NCBI RefSeq assembly: GCF_032362555.1 | Contig: NC_083529.1 | Coordinates: forward strand, 4,526,001 to 4,590,000 | DNA from: Amyelois transitella | Lineage: Eukaryota; Arthropoda; Insecta; Lepidoptera; Pyralidae | Length of the DNA stretch: 64,000 bases | Direction: 5' to 3' | In this document: piece by piece, positions 13,701 through 24,818 of the stretch | Layout: each line of letters opens with the position of its first letter | Position numbering within the stretch: position 1 is the first letter of the stretch | The notes under the pieces: model-generated | Seen by the model: only the letters and a program-made list of their open reading frames with translations | Told to the model about the DNA's origin: nothing | Database searches by the model: none | Program-made: the position numbers and the translations under genes

Positions 13701-16700
13701 GTCTGATGGCTCTATCTTCCCCACAACGGATATAGACGTGATAATATTAACGGCCTCTGTGGCGCAGCGGTAGTGCGCTTGTCTGTGTCACCGGATCTAT
13801 ATAAGTATTTATTCTAAAATATAGTATCGTTGAGTTAATATTTCGTTACACAAGTTTCTCGTAACACAAAGCCATCTCAAAAATAAAGCCCCAAAACTTC
13901 TGAAAAAAAAACCTTTTTAATGCGGAAATAAGACTAAAATAACAGTACTTCCTAAAAATTAATGTACCTACTCGGCAAGTTATCGAAACTACATAAAAAG
14001 ACAAAATAGAAAAATACTATTCACTGCGTGACAGACGGATAATTTGAAAAGTCAATAACAAATAAGCAACGACGTGTGAAAGATGCTAGCTCAAGTGACA
14101 GGGAAGGGACGAATCCAATATGTGCGTGTCGCATCACTTTAGCAGACATGTCAGCCATCTTTGAACCGCGGGAAATTCGTACACGGCACGATTTGTCTAA
14201 AGGATAAATCGTGTCCAATATTGGAAGTCGTTGCCGTGTAAATTCTGCAAGTAACAGTTTATAGATTTATTCTTCCTACTAGTGTTAGTATCGATAACAT
14301 CCTTACCTTTCTGGGGAGAAGCCCCATGTACGCCTTTTGGACCATGGATTGGGTACCTACGACAGGTTTTACAACGTTTGACGGATTTTTGCAAGGAAAC
14401 ACACGTTGGATAATGGTTACTCATCCAATTGCCTGAATGCGCGAGCCAATCAGAGAGTAGTAATACCGAAGAGTGTACAAAGTTATACGTTATCCTTACA
14501 AAACATCACATATTAAATTGAATCAAATCTTTTATCAAATAATATCGGTCGGTCGTCGTACTAAACTATCCGTCTGTCTGCTCACTAACTTGCATTTGCG
14601 GTCACAGAGGGTAGATGGTAAAATATCGCCTACGGCTACGAAGACCTAGAATATTCCATGGCGATGATCTATTTCGGCCGACGACGGTTCACAGATGATA
14701 AATTGTTAGCGCGAAATCAGTCACATGTCAGATGGTTCGGATTTTAGGGGTCATTATACTGCCATATATCTTATTCATAAAGATAAATCATTGGCGCCAA
14801 AAATTATTCTTGTTAGTATATTAGTGCTGTCTGAGATAGATTAGCGATTAGAGTAAAAAGGATTTAATTAGGTTTAAAATAGAAGTACCGATTTGATTAT
14901 AATTAAGAATTTTAGCTCCTTCGAAAAAATTTACAATATTGGGAATCCACGTGTAGATCGCACAAACGTAAAATAAAATAAAGTTCGCGCCTATGCCAAA
15001 GTCTTTGACGTATGTTTTTTTTTTTTATTTTGGCCTCGTTTTATTGGCCGCAAATTTCACGTATACGTTCGAAATACAAATTTCTTTTTATTTTTCATAA
15101 ATATTTCACTTTCACAAACAACGAGTATTGAAAGCTTATTCGCTAATTGCATCTTCTAACGAACAAAATAGTTTGTTTTTGATTTTTTTTTAAACTAAAC
15201 AAATCTAACTGAGAGTCAACTTGAAATACAGCACAGTCTAATGATATTAAATTAATAATAAGGTCCGCCACACACGGTACAGACAAGCTCAAAATTAATC
15301 GCCGTCAAATTGAGCCGTAAATATAATTAAGCCCGGAGCGTAATCGATTTAGTGCCGTCACAAGCAATGTTATCCCTCAATAGTCAAATAACCTCGGAAT
15401 AAAGAGAAAATTAGTAACTTGATTAAAACACATACACATTTTTATATACAAATGAGACAGATTAGATAAAAAGAGATGGAAGAAAATACTTGTAACTGAA
15501 AATAAGCAACAAAATATAATATGTTCATAAAATTTTTTTTTCCAGTAAACTGAGCTGTCGACTACTTACTATAGTATATATAGATTAAATTTTTAAATCA
15601 GCACCAAAATCACATTGTCATGGGAATTCTGATAAATTTTATATGTAATTATTAATTACCTATTGGAATTCCCATTCGTATAATTAAACTTTGTGCACGT
15701 AAAATGTACAGCAGGTGCACTTAATGCCATAGAGCATTCACTTCGCGTCGAACTTTTGCACGAAACTGTTATGTAAGTGACGTGTGTATGGGTAAATATT
15801 ATTTATTTATGCTACGAGTACCTAAGAAACATACACGCTATGTCTCCGCCGAGCTATATTGTTATCTGTCAGTTACTGAAGTAAAGAATTTAGATGATGA
15901 TTTATTGATAATAATGGTTAACGCCTACTTTTTTTAATACCCGAAATAATTTTTAGCTACTCATGAAAGTAGAAATTACATTTTAAATTGGATTAGTTAT
16001 TTCTTAGAAACTTGGGATTCTTCATTTAGTCGATGGGCAAAGCAACCTGTCACTATTTGAATCTCAATTCTATTATTAAGTCAAACAGCGTGGCCTTTCA
16101 GTTTTTCAAGACTATTGCCTCTGTCTACCCCGTAAGGAATATAGACGTGACTATATGTATGTATGTAGTGATTTTTGGACGAATACTAATTGTTTTTAAC
16201 AGAAACAGTAGTAGACATATAAACCTTTCAACTGTACCTTAACTACAGACAATAAAAGGTAAACTTATTGACAGAGGCTAGATCCTAGATATGAGCAAAC
16301 GAACAAACAGCGACCAGTCAGAATGGCTCAATTAATTTGCAAATTAAATCACCGGAGGCGATAAATTACAACGGTAATTACGTTACGATTCGATATAAAT
16401 TGTAATTTCTGATTACACGGAAATTCTGATATTTGGTTACAGTTTTGCTGTGAATTAATGGAATTCTCAAATTAATGTTGTGATATGTAAGTATATCGTT
16501 GCAATCATGTTGCAATAAGTCAATGTGTATAATTATGTAGTTGATTACTTATTTTATTTACCGACTTCAAAAAGAAGGTTCTTTCGCATATATACCAATA
16601 TGAATAGACTTCAAACTTATGCTCTGAAAGTGAACTAAAGCAAACTTTTGCGATAAATTTAGCTATGAAAGTTTTAGTGCACTAGTCAATTATTTCTAAA

Positions 16701-19700
16701 CCGCCTCCTACGACATCCATAAAACGATCTAATTCAGTGGTCTTCTTCACAAACCCAGAGATTAGGTTTAAGGTTTAAGATCTATATTCTCATTAAGAAT
16801 TACAAAATTCACTTCAAATGAGAATAGCACTAAATTATATCTTATTAACAACAATATCAAAAGGTATGCGCAGATTTGCCATGCCGTGTGGTTCCCGGCA
16901 CCATTACAAAAAAGAATAGGACCACTCCATCTCTTTCCCATGGATGTCGTAAAAGGCGACTAAGGGATAGGCTTATAAACTTGGGATTCCTCTTTTAGGC
17001 GATGGGCTAGCAACCTGTCACTATTTGAATCTCAATTCTATAATTAAGCCAAATAGCTGAACGTGGCCTATCAGTCTTTTCAAGACTGTTGGCTCTGTCT
17101 ACCCCGCAAGGGATATAGACGTGACCATGTGTATGTGTGTATGCGCAGATTTGCGTATTGTATTCGGTGCGGTCACCCTCACTTAAAAATATAATTATTT
17201 GTCGAGCGGTCACTACTTCGAGCGTCGAGTGGACTCGACACATTTATGTACAGAGTCTTAGGCTTATTTTACAACTACGCCGGCTAAACGCGCTGTTGAC
17301 GTTATAAGCGCGTTCTAAAGCCCGCTGTGAAACGACTTGTAGTATCGCGTGTTTCGATACAATGTATGTACAGTCAACCGTAAATTCACCCTGCACAGTT
17401 CCTACTGAATTATTTAAATATATTTATTAGCATTTTATAGGGTACCTGATTGTACATAATTTATATTGCGATACTATGAAACGCGGCTATAACTAATGTA
17501 TAATTAAAAGCGCGCGCGTCAAACGCATAACTTTGATATAAGCCATAAAGCATACTGACGCCCATCAGAATAAATTTTTAATATTCTCAAATTTTATAGC
17601 ACCCACTACACTGTGATTGCAACTTTATCATCATATCATTAAAGTGTGCTTTTCTATTTGCAGTCGGACTGCCTAATATTCTGGCTGCTGTCCACGGTGA
17701 CAGCTGGGCTGTTGGCCGTATGCATTGTTGGCACACAGTACTTTGTTATCGAAGGCAACAAATTTGGTAAGCTTGACGCAAGTAGAAAGGATGAAGGTGT
17801 GTGTTTTATTTTTCTTTATTTAATTTCTTTACATACATACATACATACGGTCACGTCTTTATCCCTTGCGGGGTAGACAGAGCCAACAGTCTTGAAAAGA
17901 CTGAATGGCCACGTTCAGCTATTTGGCTTAACGATAGAATTGAGATTCAACTAGTGACAGGTTGCTAGCCCATCGCCTAAAAAAGAATCCCAATTTGTTA
18001 GCCTATCCCTTAGTCGCCTTTTACGACATCCATGGGAAAGAGATGGAGTGGTCCTATCCTTTTTTGTATTGGTGCCGGGAACCACACGGCACCAATACAA
18101 AAAAGAATTTTTAATTTCTTTTCTGATATCATTTTCCTGGTGTTTGACCCAGCGCTCTGAAGAGGGGCTCAGGGTACGCTTTTGATTAAGTTCTTTGGTA
18201 AAGTAAGGTTTGTACACGAAGCGGCTACCGTCTTACTTCCACAACCCTTGCAGAGGAACCTGACCCACATCGGAACATGGGAACGATCATTTGCCTGAAT
18301 GTGCAGGTTTTCTCGTGATTTTTCTCTGATATCGTCATGTCACCAGAATAATATATTCTCGATCAAAGCATTCGCTATATTATAAATCTTCCTACATACA
18401 CGATACGCGCGACAATTGGTTATGCATAAAATCGAAACATACACCTCAGGTCAGAAAATCAACTGTTGATTGTTTTGCTTATTTATAGTTATGTGCCAGT
18501 ATTTTTTTTTTATTTAAGAGCAGATTCTTATTTCAAAATTCACAATTAGCCATAAAACATTACGCACGTATCATTCCGTCTTTCGTAGTCAAAACTTTGA
18601 GTGTAGAATTTATCTTGTAATTTAAAGCTGGATTCAGACATGTTCTTTTGTCCGTACCGTACCTGCGTTCCGTATCAGCGCCGCGATCAAATAACTCTAC
18701 GTCTCTATTATATCGACTTACGATTGATCGGAACATACCAAATGTTAATCGACAAACGAAAACGCCGTCGCCAAAGCGATAGCCATAGATAAATTTATCA
18801 CTAAATCACTAGATTACCAAACAATCATTGCTTTAAAAATAGGCCAATATTTTATTGTAGGTACTGGTATAATAATCTACAGCTGGGTTCACATTTTCTG
18901 AGCGTTGGATACTTGGTTAAGGGCAAATTTCATATCGAATCGCTTTTCACCGTACCGTACCGAGCATGCGTCCAAACTAGCGCTCTTTGATCGTGACAGT
19001 ACTACAATACGAAGGTACCTACGGTACGGACAAAGAGCATGTCTGAACCCAGCTTTATACGCTTTGTTTACGAGGGAACTTCAATCGCCGCCATAAAGAC
19101 CTTGAAGTTTCAAATTGCCGTTGATGGGCGGTCTTTACTGTTGAGACAGATGTCTTGTTGTAAGCAACTTTTAAAAGAACAATCAAAGGTTTAATGTACG
19201 AGATAGCACGTGTGACACCCTAGCGAATTAATTCATTTTACAAAAGAAGACCTTTTTGTAAAATAATATCTAGTTTATCCTAGCTTTTTTTGTTCCCTGC
19301 CTAGGGGTAATTCACGATAAGACTAGACAAATGTCTTATTTTCTGTCCTTCTCTTACTCTGCGGTTAACCTCAAATGTAGAAAGATATAGATAGGGGTAG
19401 GTCCTTTTAACAGGGAAACCTAACCTAGTTTGGATCATAGCTACTTGACTAATAAAAAAGGAAAGAAATTGTTTTTTGGCAATCAAATGTAAAATGTGCT
19501 TATTCATCTAAACGCCACAAGCCACTTGATCAAAACAGAGATGTTCTGGCAAAAGGTCAGGTCAAGGAGTACCCGAAACAAACGAGTTTGAATGAAGAGG
19601 ATAGAAGTATGCTAAGATCGAGGCAAGTGCAAAATATAGAGTCTCTGCCTATCCCTCCGTAAAAGACGCGATTTTATGTATGTATGTTGGAACTCATTGC

Positions 19701-20614
19701 GAAAATGATTTTTTACTCTATCAATTTTAACTCACACTTGAAAAGCCCGCAGTTCTTTACAAAAACAATGATCGATTCACCCCATTTCTCATACTCCCAC
19801 ACGCATTCTAAACACGTCCAGACGCCACAATTTTTTCGTCGCAGACGTATCAATCAAACGCTTGTTTTAGTCAAAAATAAAACACCGTTTTTCCATCCCT
19901 TATGAGGTTTCGTTAATATACTGACATATTACTTACTTTTATGTATTTTTAGGCAAATAACTAATTTTTTTTATTACATATACAACTACGCCTGCAGTTT
20001 CGCTCTTATTTTAATTGTAGCTTATGGGTTATTCTTTAGTGATGTTTAAGCTACATAGCGAATTCATCGAACATCGAACATATCGTAAGGTTTAAGGTTT
20101 CATCCAAATTCGTTCAGTGGATTTTTCACAGATGAGAAAAAAATAAAATACATAGTACTAATTATATGTGATAATTTGAATCATTAAAAGATTTAGCAAA
20201 GTTTTTACGTCGTCCTTTATAAGAAAATCTTGGCCAAGTGAAACACGGTCCATTTCCGGAAATTGACTATCCTATTCTACTTTTTCTGATATAAGGTATA
20301 ATACCGTTCATACTTAGATGAAAAGTAAAAACGTCATTCAATTTTTTATTAAGGAGCTGTCTCTAAGCACTTCACTGAGTCGTTCTCATTAAAAACATTT
20401 CACAGGAATATCCCACCGCATAACAGAAACTGCTATGGACTTCTTCATGGCTGTGGTGTTATGCGGTTACTCTGTCACCGTCTACTTGCTCTGGAAAGAC
20501 CACTACGTCATGTGGAACCGCTGGAGGCGAGCCAATGTGAACGTGAGGCTTCTTCTCAGCCCCGACGCCAATCCAGTACCTTTTGTCCCCAGGGGAAGGT
20601 ATAACGTGGTTTGA
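4778..20614 (+). CDS. MARCHF: MARCH-family (RING-CH) membrane E3 ubiquitin ligase, five exons
   Basis: Exons 4778-5496, 6760-6870, 11407-11494, 17664-17766 and 20406-20614 join in frame at GT/AG sites to give 409 residues. Seen: a polar, low-complexity N-terminus (about 1-225); a complete C4HC3 RING-CH finger with Cys230, Cys233, Cys245, Cys247, His255, Cys258, Cys271 and Cys274 and the motif CHLSCLERWL-like around His255; two hydrophobic segments (about 310-333 and 351-371); then WNRWRRANVNVRLL. MARCH ligases take an E2 through this finger and ubiquitinate membrane cargo in endosomes, ER or plasma membrane. The two-span layout and the W-x-R-W-R-R-x-N tail match the MARCH2/3 group best; other MARCH members are possible. 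The first ATG was chosen because the frame is open from there and upstream frames close. The finger is split between exons 1 and 2 inside codon 240. The four introns (1.3-6.2 kb) are full of SINE copies. No frameshift is seen. Confidence 0.9.
6760..6870 (+). CDS. MARCHF: Exon 2 of the MARCH gene, carrying most of the RING-CH finger
   Basis: This 111-nt exon is easy to miss because it is short and split from the first Cys pair. It follows the acceptor TTGTTTTAG and ends at CAG/GTAAAA. It encodes LISPCNCKGSLANVHLSC, then LERWLNQVGRNHCELCGF: six of the eight zinc ligands and the Trp typical of RING-CH domains. The first base completes the Arg codon begun by exon 1, and the last two bases join a C from exon 3 to make Ser277. 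Confidence 0.92.
7238..7472 (+). mobile_element. Helitron-like element ending in CTAG
   Basis: Right end CGCGGGCAACAGCTAG followed by T, the usual Helitron border. Body shares AATGTCTGTAC and an AAATGCGGTTTTC block with the copies at 39220 and 46127. Left end uncertain. In MARCH intron 2. Confidence 0.5.
9167..9295 (+). mobile_element. Decayed LINE 3'-end fragment
   Basis: Matches the last 130 bp of the 28890 element (GGTCAGGTCAAGAGTACCC through CTACCTACCCCTTCGGGAAA) with many substitutions and no ATGT tail. In MARCH intron 2. Confidence 0.65.
9398..9625 (+). repeat. Repeat C, long copy
   Basis: Dispersed element with CATCACCACTCTGGAGAAGA near the left and GCCTGAATGTGCAGGTTTCC then TCACGATGTTTTCC on the right. 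Other members at 14295, 18130, 30712, 39098, 43080 and 56410. Class unknown; typical of moth genomes. Confidence 0.55.
10169..10282 (-). mobile_element. SINE-A fragment, strongly diverged
   Basis: Starts CACGTCTTTATCTCATGCGG and keeps the GGTAGACAGAGCC and AGACTG blocks in altered form. In MARCH intron 2. Confidence 0.5.
11042..11094. repeat. 18-bp direct repeat at the head of a SINE-B
   Basis: TAATTATATGATGGCCTC occurs at 11042-11059 and 11077-11094 around a TA-rich spacer; the second copy runs into the SINE-B head. The repeat includes the first SINE bases, so it is a duplicated junction rather than a normal target duplication. Confidence 0.7.
11089..11350 (+). mobile_element. SINE-B, tRNA-derived, near full length
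   Basis: A-box-like TGGCGCAGCGGTAGTG and B-box GGTTCGAATCC at tRNA-like spacing identify a pol III promoter. The body ends with TTTATCTATATAAGTATTTA and an AT-rich tail including GTTAGTATCTCGTAA. It lies just before MARCH exon 3. Confidence 0.8.
11620..11842 (-). mobile_element. SINE-A, near full length, antisense
   Basis: ATGT tail complement at the left, then CACGTCTGCATC, GGTAGACAGAACC and the GACATCCATGGGAAAGA block. The head hairpin is degraded. In MARCH intron 3. Confidence 0.75.
11874..12146 (+). mobile_element. SINE-A, full length
   Basis: Head GTGCCGTGTGGTTCCTGGCACC, all internal blocks and an ATGT tail. It stands back to back with the inverted copy ending at 11842. Confidence 0.85.
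12327..12441 (+). mobile_element. SINE-A central fragment
   Basis: GGCGATGGGCTAGCAACCTG to TTTTCAAGACTGTTAG; head and tail missing. Confidence 0.65.
12603..12650 (+). mobile_element. Helitron 3' end fragment
   Basis: CCACGCGGACGAAGTCGCGG then GCACAGCTAG. The GCGGAC/GTCGCG stretch can form the hairpin that precedes Helitron CTAG ends. In MARCH intron 3. Confidence 0.55.
12700..13014. other. GC-richer block in MARCH intron 3, not identified
   Basis: Several frames on both strands stay open from about 12600 to 13010 and GC content is higher than nearby, including a GATCCG/GTAAGC donor-like site at 12954. No family resemblance. Could be an unrecognised exon or transposon body. Confidence 0.3.
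13645..13748 (+). mobile_element. SINE-A 3' part, diverged
   Basis: TTTGAATCTCAATTC to GGATATAGACGTGATAATATT; directly followed by a SINE-B at 13752, so it may have served as a target. Confidence 0.6.
13752..13880 (+). mobile_element. SINE-B with internal deletion removing the B box
   Basis: Head CGGCCTCTGTGGCGCAGCGG jumps from CTTGTCTGTGTCACCG straight to the ATCTATATAAGTATTT tail. Should be transcriptionally dead. Confidence 0.7.
14295..14445 (+). repeat. Repeat C, diverged copy
   Basis: GGACCATGGATTGGGTACC and ATTGCCTGAATGCGC recall the copy at 9398. Confidence 0.4.
14446..16005. other. Part of MARCH intron 3 with nothing recognised
   Basis: AT-rich, no convincing frames or repeat ends. 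Confidence 0.4.
16006..16169 (+). mobile_element. SINE-A, 5'-truncated, with tail
   Basis: From AACTTGGGATTCTTCATTTAG to TATGTATGTATG. Confidence 0.75.
16881..17143 (+). mobile_element. SINE-A, full length reference copy
   Basis: Order seen: head hairpin GTGCCG/CGGCAC-type, ACTCCATCTCTTTCCCATGG, GTCGTAAAAGGCGACTAAGG, GGCGATGGGCTAGCAACCTG, GAATCTCAATTCTAT, AGCTGAACGTGGCC, TCTTTTCAAGACTGTTGG, CTCTGTCTACCCCGCAAGGG, ATAGACGTGA, ATGT-type tail. No tRNA A/B boxes are obvious, so the promoter origin is unclear. Confidence 0.85.
17831..18109 (-). mobile_element. SINE-A with a snap-back 5' end and 12-bp target duplication
   Basis: TTTAATTTCTTT flanks it at 17819-17830 and 18110-18121. At its 5' end (right side) the head is followed by an inverted copy of the neighbouring SINE bases, giving an 18-bp perfect stem (18060-18077 with 18087-18104) around a 9-nt loop. 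In MARCH intron 4, 65 bp after exon 4. Confidence 0.85.
18130..18335 (+). repeat. Repeat C copy
   Basis: GCTCTGAAGAGGGGCTCAGGG on the left and TTGCCTGAATGTGCAGGTTT near the right end. Confidence 0.5.
18624..19057. mobile_element. MITE with about 40-bp terminal inverted repeats
   Basis: Left end AAAGCTGGATTCAGACATGT then TCTTTTGTCCGTACCGTACC; the right end is its near-perfect complement (GTACGGACAAAGAGCATGTC, TGAACCCAGCTTT). A third end-like segment, CAGCTGGGTTCACATTTTCT followed by ACCGTACCGTACC, lies inside at 18880-18965, suggesting nesting or internal duplication. No transposase. In MARCH intron 4. Confidence 0.75.
19556..19687 (+). mobile_element. LINE 3'-end fragment with ATGT tail
   Basis: Starts GGTCAGGTCAAGGAGTACCC and ends CGCGATTTTATGTATGTATG. 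Same segment as the fragment at 9167. In MARCH intron 4. Confidence 0.7.
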
Positions 20615-21033
20615 AAACATGGTGATAATAATTAAAGAGCTTAAGTGTATATCGCGTTGTGATTTTTGAATGAGCGACGCGACCGGACGCGGCTCGGGCG
20701 CGGTCAAATTACTATATCTGGTCAATAGATGTTACTTTGGTCGATCGATACATACTGCCAGATTGGTAAATGTCGAGTTATAATTTATATCTCCGACCAT
20801 TCGGTGTACTTAGATGAAGCAATCGATTAACGTTCGATCGATTATTGATGATGGCAACGATCAATAGATTTTTTTTTTGTTATTGTTTTTGGCGACTATC
20901 ACTTACAAATGTTATAAAATGAATAGATTAAAAATAATTCTACTAAAATTGAAGAGTCAATTCAAGTCTTCAAGTTACCTGTATCTGATGGCTTGACATG
21001 ATGGATATGGAGTCACCTCAGAAGTATACTCGT

Positions 21034-21240
21034 AATAAATTTTCATTGAAAATTATTCGTTTGGTTTGTTTTGCGACATAATTATTCCAGTGTTGCAGTC
21101 GCGTCGCGTCGTATCGCTCAATGATTTCAGACTTTATTGCAATTAAACATTGGTTTTTCAGGTGTCCCAACGTTTTATTTTATCAAAATTATGCCGATTG
21201 TCGACATTTTAGCCTCGGCAGAAGATGAACGCAGAATAAA
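21034..21240 (+). terminator. Candidate polyadenylation signals of the MARCH gene
   Basis: AATAAA occurs at 21034-21039 and again at 21235-21240, about 420 and 620 bp after the stop codon. Either could end the transcript; cDNA would decide. Confidence 0.4.
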
Positions 21241-21350
21241 GTCTTTCATCTAAATCTATTCCTGAATAATGTATATGTAATATACGGCGATTTTCTAATG
21301 TTTTATGTTCGTTTTTGCTAGTAAATTATCTAAAATTACTCTTCTTATTA

Positions 21351-21606
21351 CATACATACATATCATCACGTCTTTATAACTTATGGGGTAGACAGAGCCA
21401 ACAGTCTTGAAAAGACTAATAGCCACATTTAGCTGTTTGTCTTAATGATAGAATTGAGATTTATATAGTGACAGGTTGCTAGCCCGTCGCTTAAAAGAAG
21501 AATCCCAAGTTTTTAAGCCTATCCTAATCGCCTTTTACGACATCCATGGGAGAGAGAGATGGAGTGGTTCTATTCTTTTTTGTATTGGTGCCGGGAACCA
21601 CACGGC
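21351..21606 (-). mobile_element. SINE-A, full length, antisense
   Basis: ATGT tail complement, all blocks, head GGTGCCGGGAACCACACGGC. Beyond the head it continues CAATACAAATAAG, a partial snap-back like the one at 18087. Confidence 0.85.
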
Positions 21607-23128
21607 AATACAAATAAGATATATCATATACATGAACAGATATATAGATCATCATATAGATATAGCTAGGTGACACTATCCCTACGCCTCCCATTGCTCT
21701 ACCGATCTCCCAGTTATACGAGCCGAATCACGGAAGGAGTCCTGGAACTCAGGCGTACGTTTGCCCTACAACAGCGCACCGTTTTTTGACTCCCTACAAA
21801 ATCTCTTTAGTGTCACTGGTAGGTAAGTGGTGAGAAAGTATGGTGTGCTATACTCTGAGGAAAGATGTCACAAGGGCAGACTGTCTCCCAGCTCATAAGA
21901 CTTCCATATCTGGCATGGTATGTAGTGTCAAAGGAAAAGGTATCGAGAGAAAGCAAGTTGGATGATGTGGGGTAGGTACCTCTTCTTCGACAAATTAATT
22001 CTTGTTCAATCAACTAGACCTCTTTGACCAAGCTTCGCCAGTTTTACACTGATCGCTGGTGCAATAATATTGCATAAAAGCTATATACAGTAATATAGCT
22101 TGTATTTCAAGGCTTTTAAACGCTCTAGAAAATCTGTAGAACGTGGGTTAAAAAATTTCTGTTCGAAATTTATAGTCGTCTGAAAATCATAAATTTTGAC
22201 TTTCTATATAAGTGGCATCAGCTAAAAGTAAACCAATTATATAAGTTTTGTGATGCCTTTATTGTTAAGGGTACATACACATCGACAAGACGCGACGCAA
22301 TTTTCATGAAATGTGGTTACATTTTGAGTCTTGGTGTAAACCAAAACCACATCAATATAAAAAAACATCAATATAAAAAGACGGAAGAACTGCAATAAAT
22401 AAAAAAAACGGACTCATTATATTTGAAACTAATGAAGAATGATCGCCGTTCTACAAGTTGTCAAATAAAATTCAAAAGTTTTGGTGACATAATGTGGTGA
22501 TTACGTACGACCAGTTGTGAACATCAACCACTTTGAATTCTATGTTGTAAAATGATACTAACTGACGAAACATTAGCAATTGTAGGTAACAAAAACGTAA
22601 CCACAACGACAACTGGCAAATCATCAATGGTTTGCGGGCGCCCAATATGACGTGCGACATTGTGTATAGTAATAGTTTGTTTACACACACTGTTTGTTTT
22701 ACGTTTACTACAGTTTTTTGCCAAGTGTGGCGGAAATATTGTCTTAATAAACAATTTACGAAATTATTGGTTGTTTTATATAAGGTTTCAGCAGCATTAG
22801 GACAGGACAAAGTATTTTAAACAGGTGTCTTTGAACAGCAGCCGGCAATCAGTCAAGTGAGAATCAACCCTTATTTGCGTCTGGGCTCAAGTCTTTAACG
22901 GTCTATACCACCTAGCCTCATTGAGTTGTCCCATGGGACTAGTAACACTAATGACATTGTTTCACCCGTCGCACCATGGGACAACTTAATAGGACTAGTG
23001 GGATAGTCCGATGTTTTAAATCTATGCTCGGCTCCCCCATCACGCACTACACTTCAACCATTAGATGTCTTTGACTGAAGAAAAAATTAGATCGTTAGCA
23101 TCATTCTTGAAAGTTTTGAAACAAAATT
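21607..23128. other. Intergenic stretch between MARCH and Nup62
   Basis: No gene recognised. An inverted repeat of about 17 bp (ATTGAGTTGTCCCATGG at 22920 with CCATGGGACAACTTAAT at 22974) stands out. A minus-strand frame of 112 codons (22472-22810) overlaps open frames on both strands and looks like chance. Confidence 0.4.
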
Positions 23129-23310
23129 GACGGTCTCTGTGGCACAGCTTAAGTACACTAATCTCTAACACCGGAATCCCCAGGTTCGAATCTCGGCCAG
23201 GCCATGATGGGAAACGAACTTTCTCTGATTGGGTCTTGGATGTTTATCTATATAAGTACTTATCTATTATAAAATTAGAAACGTTGAGTTAGTATCTCTA
23301 CGTCATAAGC
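23129..23310 (+). mobile_element. SINE-B, older diverged copy
   Basis: GACGGTCTCTGTGGCACAGC, B box GGTTCGAATCTC and the TTTATCTATATAAGTAC tail are all present with substitutions. Confidence 0.75.
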
Positions 23311-24479
23311 CAATCACGCGACCCTAACAGCCAATAACAGCGAAGAGTCTAAATCGCGCTAGAAATATACAGCCATCTCAACCATTATGACTTAAAAGAA
23401 GAAAATTAAAAAATGAAAGCATAAAGAATTGATTTTCAAACAAATCGCTCGACCAATCTTTACAATCTGCTTGTTTACACGTCGTTTTATCTCCGTTTAC
23501 ATAGAATAGGCACTAGGGATGATTTGCAACAACCACTACGCGTTCTGGCGGGCCGCCAGACCTAGATTTCGGATGTTTAAACCCTCTATATGTATGGTAA
23601 ATATCGATATTTATTTACATAGGTATTATTATTTATTGTTGGTATAACAACTGACGACGATGCAGACCTGACAAAAGAAAACTGAACTCAGGGCTAGAAA
23701 TACCGACAACGGGTCACTGAAAGATGAGATAAGAGTTTGAATGGTATTATTTGAGTAGGTAGGCCTTGAGCCTTGGAAACTCGGCTGTAGTGGTCTGTGG
23801 GTATGCCGGAATAAAAACGTCTATATCCACGCAAATACACTTTAATGGACACACGTACAGTTTATAGAAATAAAGAAGGAGCACAGAGAAAAGAAAGATA
23901 GTCCAAGCGAAACACAAGAAGCAGGGATAGAAAGTTCTCAAACACAAATCAAGCAAATTAGCGATTCACGTAAGACGCGATACAATGGCAAGCGACGTGA
24001 GGTCTGCGGTGCATAGGTGAATCTTGGGTGAATCATAACTAGTAAGGTATCGGCCGGCCGGCCGTGTCCGGCGCATCGTAGGTACTCGTAGCTATACAGC
24101 TATGATGCGTTATCCTTGCATTAGTTTGCCGCCCGGCTTTGCGTGTCGATTATATTTTGTTAATGTGTAAATATAAATTAATATATATATGTTGTAAGTA
24201 ATATGTAATTAGAAAATATTATTAAATACTATAAATTATATTAATATATAGGTAATTATTATATAAATAATGATAAATAGAAATAGGTTCCCTACACGGC
24301 CTTAGAATCTTGTGATTGTAATTTACAACCCCATCTTTCCGATGTATGAATACATACGAGTATTTGAGTGTATCAACCTAGAGTAACGCCGTTTGCAAGT
24401 CTTAAAGATACTACTAACTACTAGACCTAATTCAAAATTATAATTCTTTTGGAAAATAAATTTACAAAAGTATGATGTT
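23311..24479. other. Intergenic stretch with a small GC-rich island
   Basis: At 24045-24075 the sequence CGGCCGGCCGGCCG and flanking CGs interrupt very AT-rich DNA (24170-24290 is nearly pure A/T). No gene seen. Confidence 0.4.
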
Positions 24480-24552
24480 TTTCTGAAATTGTGGAAAATG
24501 GAAATGTGTAGTCTCTGCCACCCCTCTCAGAAAAAGGCGTGAATTCATTATG
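24480..24552 (+). mobile_element. Very short LINE 3'-end fragment upstream of Nup62
   Basis: GTAGTCTCTGCCACCCCTCT and AAAAAGGCGTGAATTCATTATG match the terminal bases of the 28890 element. It lies 270 bp before the Nup62 ATG, close to the likely promoter. Confidence 0.55.
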
Positions 24553-24649
24553 TGCGATATGTTTTACTTAAGAACGATGATTCTCGTGTCAGATCAAAAA
24601 AAGTAAATAAGAAATTTATAACGAAATGTCACTATTGTATTGACATTGA

Positions 24650-24666
24650 CAGATGGCGGCATTTTG
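24650..24666 (+). promoter_or_regulatory. Possible YY1/Pho-like promoter element upstream of Nup62
   Basis: AGATGGCGGCATTTTG lies about 155-170 bp before the Nup62 ATG. Core ATGGCGGC resembles the YY1/Pleiohomeotic site common in housekeeping promoters. A very similar AAGATGGCGCC precedes the start at 43945. Motif match only. Confidence 0.3.
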
Positions 24667-24818
24667 TTGTGCGCTCAATATTTTTGTTGATGTCGCATGA
24701 ATATAAATTTTACTACTTACATACTATTTCTTAGTATTACGGAGTCTTTTACCAATACTATATTGTATTTATTTTAACGTTTGCTTTTGAGTTATTAAGC
24801 AAATTATTTATTATTACC

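Noticed and set aside
22472..22810. 112-codon minus-strand open frame
   Set aside because: Several frames on both strands are open together, codon use is not biased, and no family resemblance is seen.
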